Source: Tubulanus polymorphus
Lineage: Eukaryota; Nemertea; Palaeonemertea; Tubulaniformes; Tubulanidae
Assembly (NCBI RefSeq): GCF_964204645.1
Contig: NC_134028.1
Coordinates: forward strand, 11,571,001 to 11,635,000
Reading direction: 5' to 3'
Length of the DNA: 64,000 bases
The notes beneath the pieces were generated by a model. That model was not told where the DNA came from, did not search any database, and saw nothing but the letters and a program-made list of their open reading frames with translations. This document shows, one piece after another, positions 62,590 to 64,000 of this stretch (the stretch's first letter is position 1; each line of letters starts with the position of its first letter). The position numbers and the translations under genes were made by a program.

Positions 62590-63660
62590 TATTGAGTCAT
62601 CAAGTTCACGTTTCACCGTTAGTGGTGGATGCTTCGTGTCATTCAGCGGTAGCTACGCCCACTTGGTTGATGACAATCTTGATCAACCCGTGAACGGCCT
62701 GGGTTTTGCTCGGCGTGATCTCATGGCGGCTCAAGAAGCTGATACTGATATCCACCGTATTGTCAAGCAGATCAAGTCGGTTGGTCGTTACGTGCCGTCT
62801 TCTCGGTTGGATCGGAAATGGCAGAAATATAACTACGCTATGAATGAAGGATTGTTATGTCGTCAAGATGTCGAGGACGAATCCGAAATTTCAAAAGTTG
62901 TTTTGGCGTCTGCTGAGATCCCTTTTGTTTGCAAGGTCGTCATCCGGGTCGCGATAAAACGTTGGGTATGACTCGTGAGAGATTTTTTTGGCCGTTTAAA
63001 AATGTTCGCGTTGTGTTATCCATAAAGCTCCTACTCCTTTACAACTGGCTACTTTAGTTCCTATCACCACGTCTGAGCCTTTGGAGGTGGTGTGTCACGA
63101 TTTCTTAACTTTATACAAAAGCAAAGGTGGTTTTGAGAACGTTTTAGTTATCACTGACCATTTCACTAAGTATGCTTTAGCTGTTCCGACACGGAACCAG
63201 ACTGCACAAACAACAGCCCGTATTCAATTCGATTCTTTCATTTCGAAGTTTGGAATCCCTAAGAGGACTCACTCTGAACAAGGTGCGAACTTTGAAAGCG
63301 GTCTCATAAAGGAATTACGTCCGATTTTCAGCATCGAGAAATCGCGCACTACACCATATCATCCCATGGGAAATGGTGCTTGTGAGCGCTATAATTCAAC
63401 GTTTGGGTCTTTTGGAACCTGCCAAGAAAATTGCATGGAAAAATCATTCGTCTTCGGTTCTGTTTGTGTACAATTGTATGCCGCACGAGTCCACTGGTTT
63501 TTCGCCTTATCGCTTAATGTTTGGCAGGAGTCCGATTTTGCCTGTAGACGAAGTGTATCGATTAAGCAAACCTTCACGGCAGTATACAGCTATTCTTCAG
63601 GAGGAGTTTAATTCGTTATGGCTCAGGCCAAAGTAAAGTTAGCAAAGTCAGCTGAGAAGT
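62590..63660 (+). pseudogene. Gypsy integrase, degenerate
   Basis: After a linker (RRDLMAAQEADTDIHRIVKQ), frame changes obscure the zinc-binding part. The core reads VVCHDFLTLYKSKGGFENVL (first Asp), then FGIPKRTHSEQGANFES, where the second catalytic Asp is Glu, and HPMGNGACERYN with the last Glu. A frame change near 63410 leads to CMPHESTGFSPYRLMFGRSP. The copy cannot encode an active integrase. Confidence 0.82.
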
Positions 63661-63676
63661 CAAAGAAATACTATCT

Positions 63677-64000
63677 GTAGTTGCACCGGACGTTAGTCTG
63701 GGAAATCATTCTGTCATCGAATCGCCCTCCGTTGAGAGCGTTTCTCCTGATGAGGCTAGGCCTGACGTCAGTCAGTTAGGTGTTGATACGTCTCCTGTTG
63801 TGGACGTGCCTTTTGATGAGATTAGGTCGGAGGTCGATCCATCTAATGAGATGCAATCAACATATATTGCCGTGCGTCCAGCCCTTGCCGATAGTACAAG
63901 GGTAAGACGTATGCCTGAACGGTTTGCTGACTATCAGGTCGCCGCTTTAACGGTAGGTCCTTCATGGCAACAGAAGCTGGATACTTTGTTATTGGCAAGC
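63677..64000 (+). pseudogene. Gypsy pol C-terminal tail, runs off the window
   Basis: An open frame from about 63677 to the edge reads VVAPDVSLGNHSVIESPS, then an Asp/Ser/Val-rich stretch and RRMPERFADYQVAALTVGP. Such tails follow integrase in several Ty3/gypsy lineages. The 3' end and LTR are outside the window. Confidence 0.6.

Overview
The window looks like part of a metazoan nuclear genome, probably a marine invertebrate; the species cannot be fixed from sequence alone. It is AT-rich. Its genes are split by introns with GT..AG junctions whose phases match, and most of the DNA is decayed transposons and short-period tandem arrays. I see no bacterial gene organisation, CRISPR array or canonical tRNA or rRNA gene.

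The main host gene is on the minus strand and was found from exon-sized homology, not long ORFs. It is PARN, the poly(A)-specific ribonuclease. Ten exons lie between 50494 and 8293 (50417-50494, 50295-50338, 50171-50213, 33837-33912, 33643-33753, 30641-30710, 19242-19297, 15465-15551, 13513-13587, 8293-8449). All junction phases match, and the conserved LLD and LHEAGYD catalytic segments and the RRM are present. The N-terminal half must lie to the right of the window or be hidden in it. One expected exon after the RRM start, and the C-terminal end, were not found. PARN introns hold most of the repeats described here, including a 16.3-kb intron (33913-50170).

A second minus-strand gene candidate is nested in that large intron. 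It has a first exon with ATG at 40935, a second exon at 39015-39274, serine-rich coding remnants at 37727-38532, and two phase-matched exons at 35418-35581 and 35066-35316. The last resembles a BEN domain. Whether all these pieces form one gene is uncertain.

At the left end, on the plus strand and tail to tail with PARN, is a hAT-transposase-derived gene resembling ZNF862-type host proteins. A short first exon (1531-1647) splices in phase to a long exon from 2287. The reading frame then breaks several times before a recognisable hAT dimerisation region and acidic tail (to 4655).

Mobile elements: a CR1/L2-like non-LTR element (21.7-23.2 kb, minus), several Jockey/CR1-like RT fragments (42.8-43.3, 45.1-46.2 and 48.7-49.7 kb), a mariner remnant nested with MITEs (9.85-10.86 kb), and piggyBac-type TTAA insertions (28.96-29.24, 40.29-40.73, 58.36-59.05 kb). 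There are also a 625-bp TA-flanked TIR element (11.15-11.78 kb), several hairpin MITEs, a tRNA-derived SINE, and a degenerate Ty3/gypsy element that fills about 57-64 kb and runs off the right edge.

Tandem DNA is unusually rich. There is a 1.6-kb array of a 31-bp unit with a GTCGC..GCGAC palindrome (47.0-48.6 kb), 51-bp and 41-bp minisatellites (10.9-12.1 kb), and several unrelated families with a period close to 145 bp. No clearly new biological system is proven. The best leads are the 31-bp palindromic array, the nested BEN-like gene, the hAT-derived gene with its own host-like first exon, and the shared ~145-bp period.
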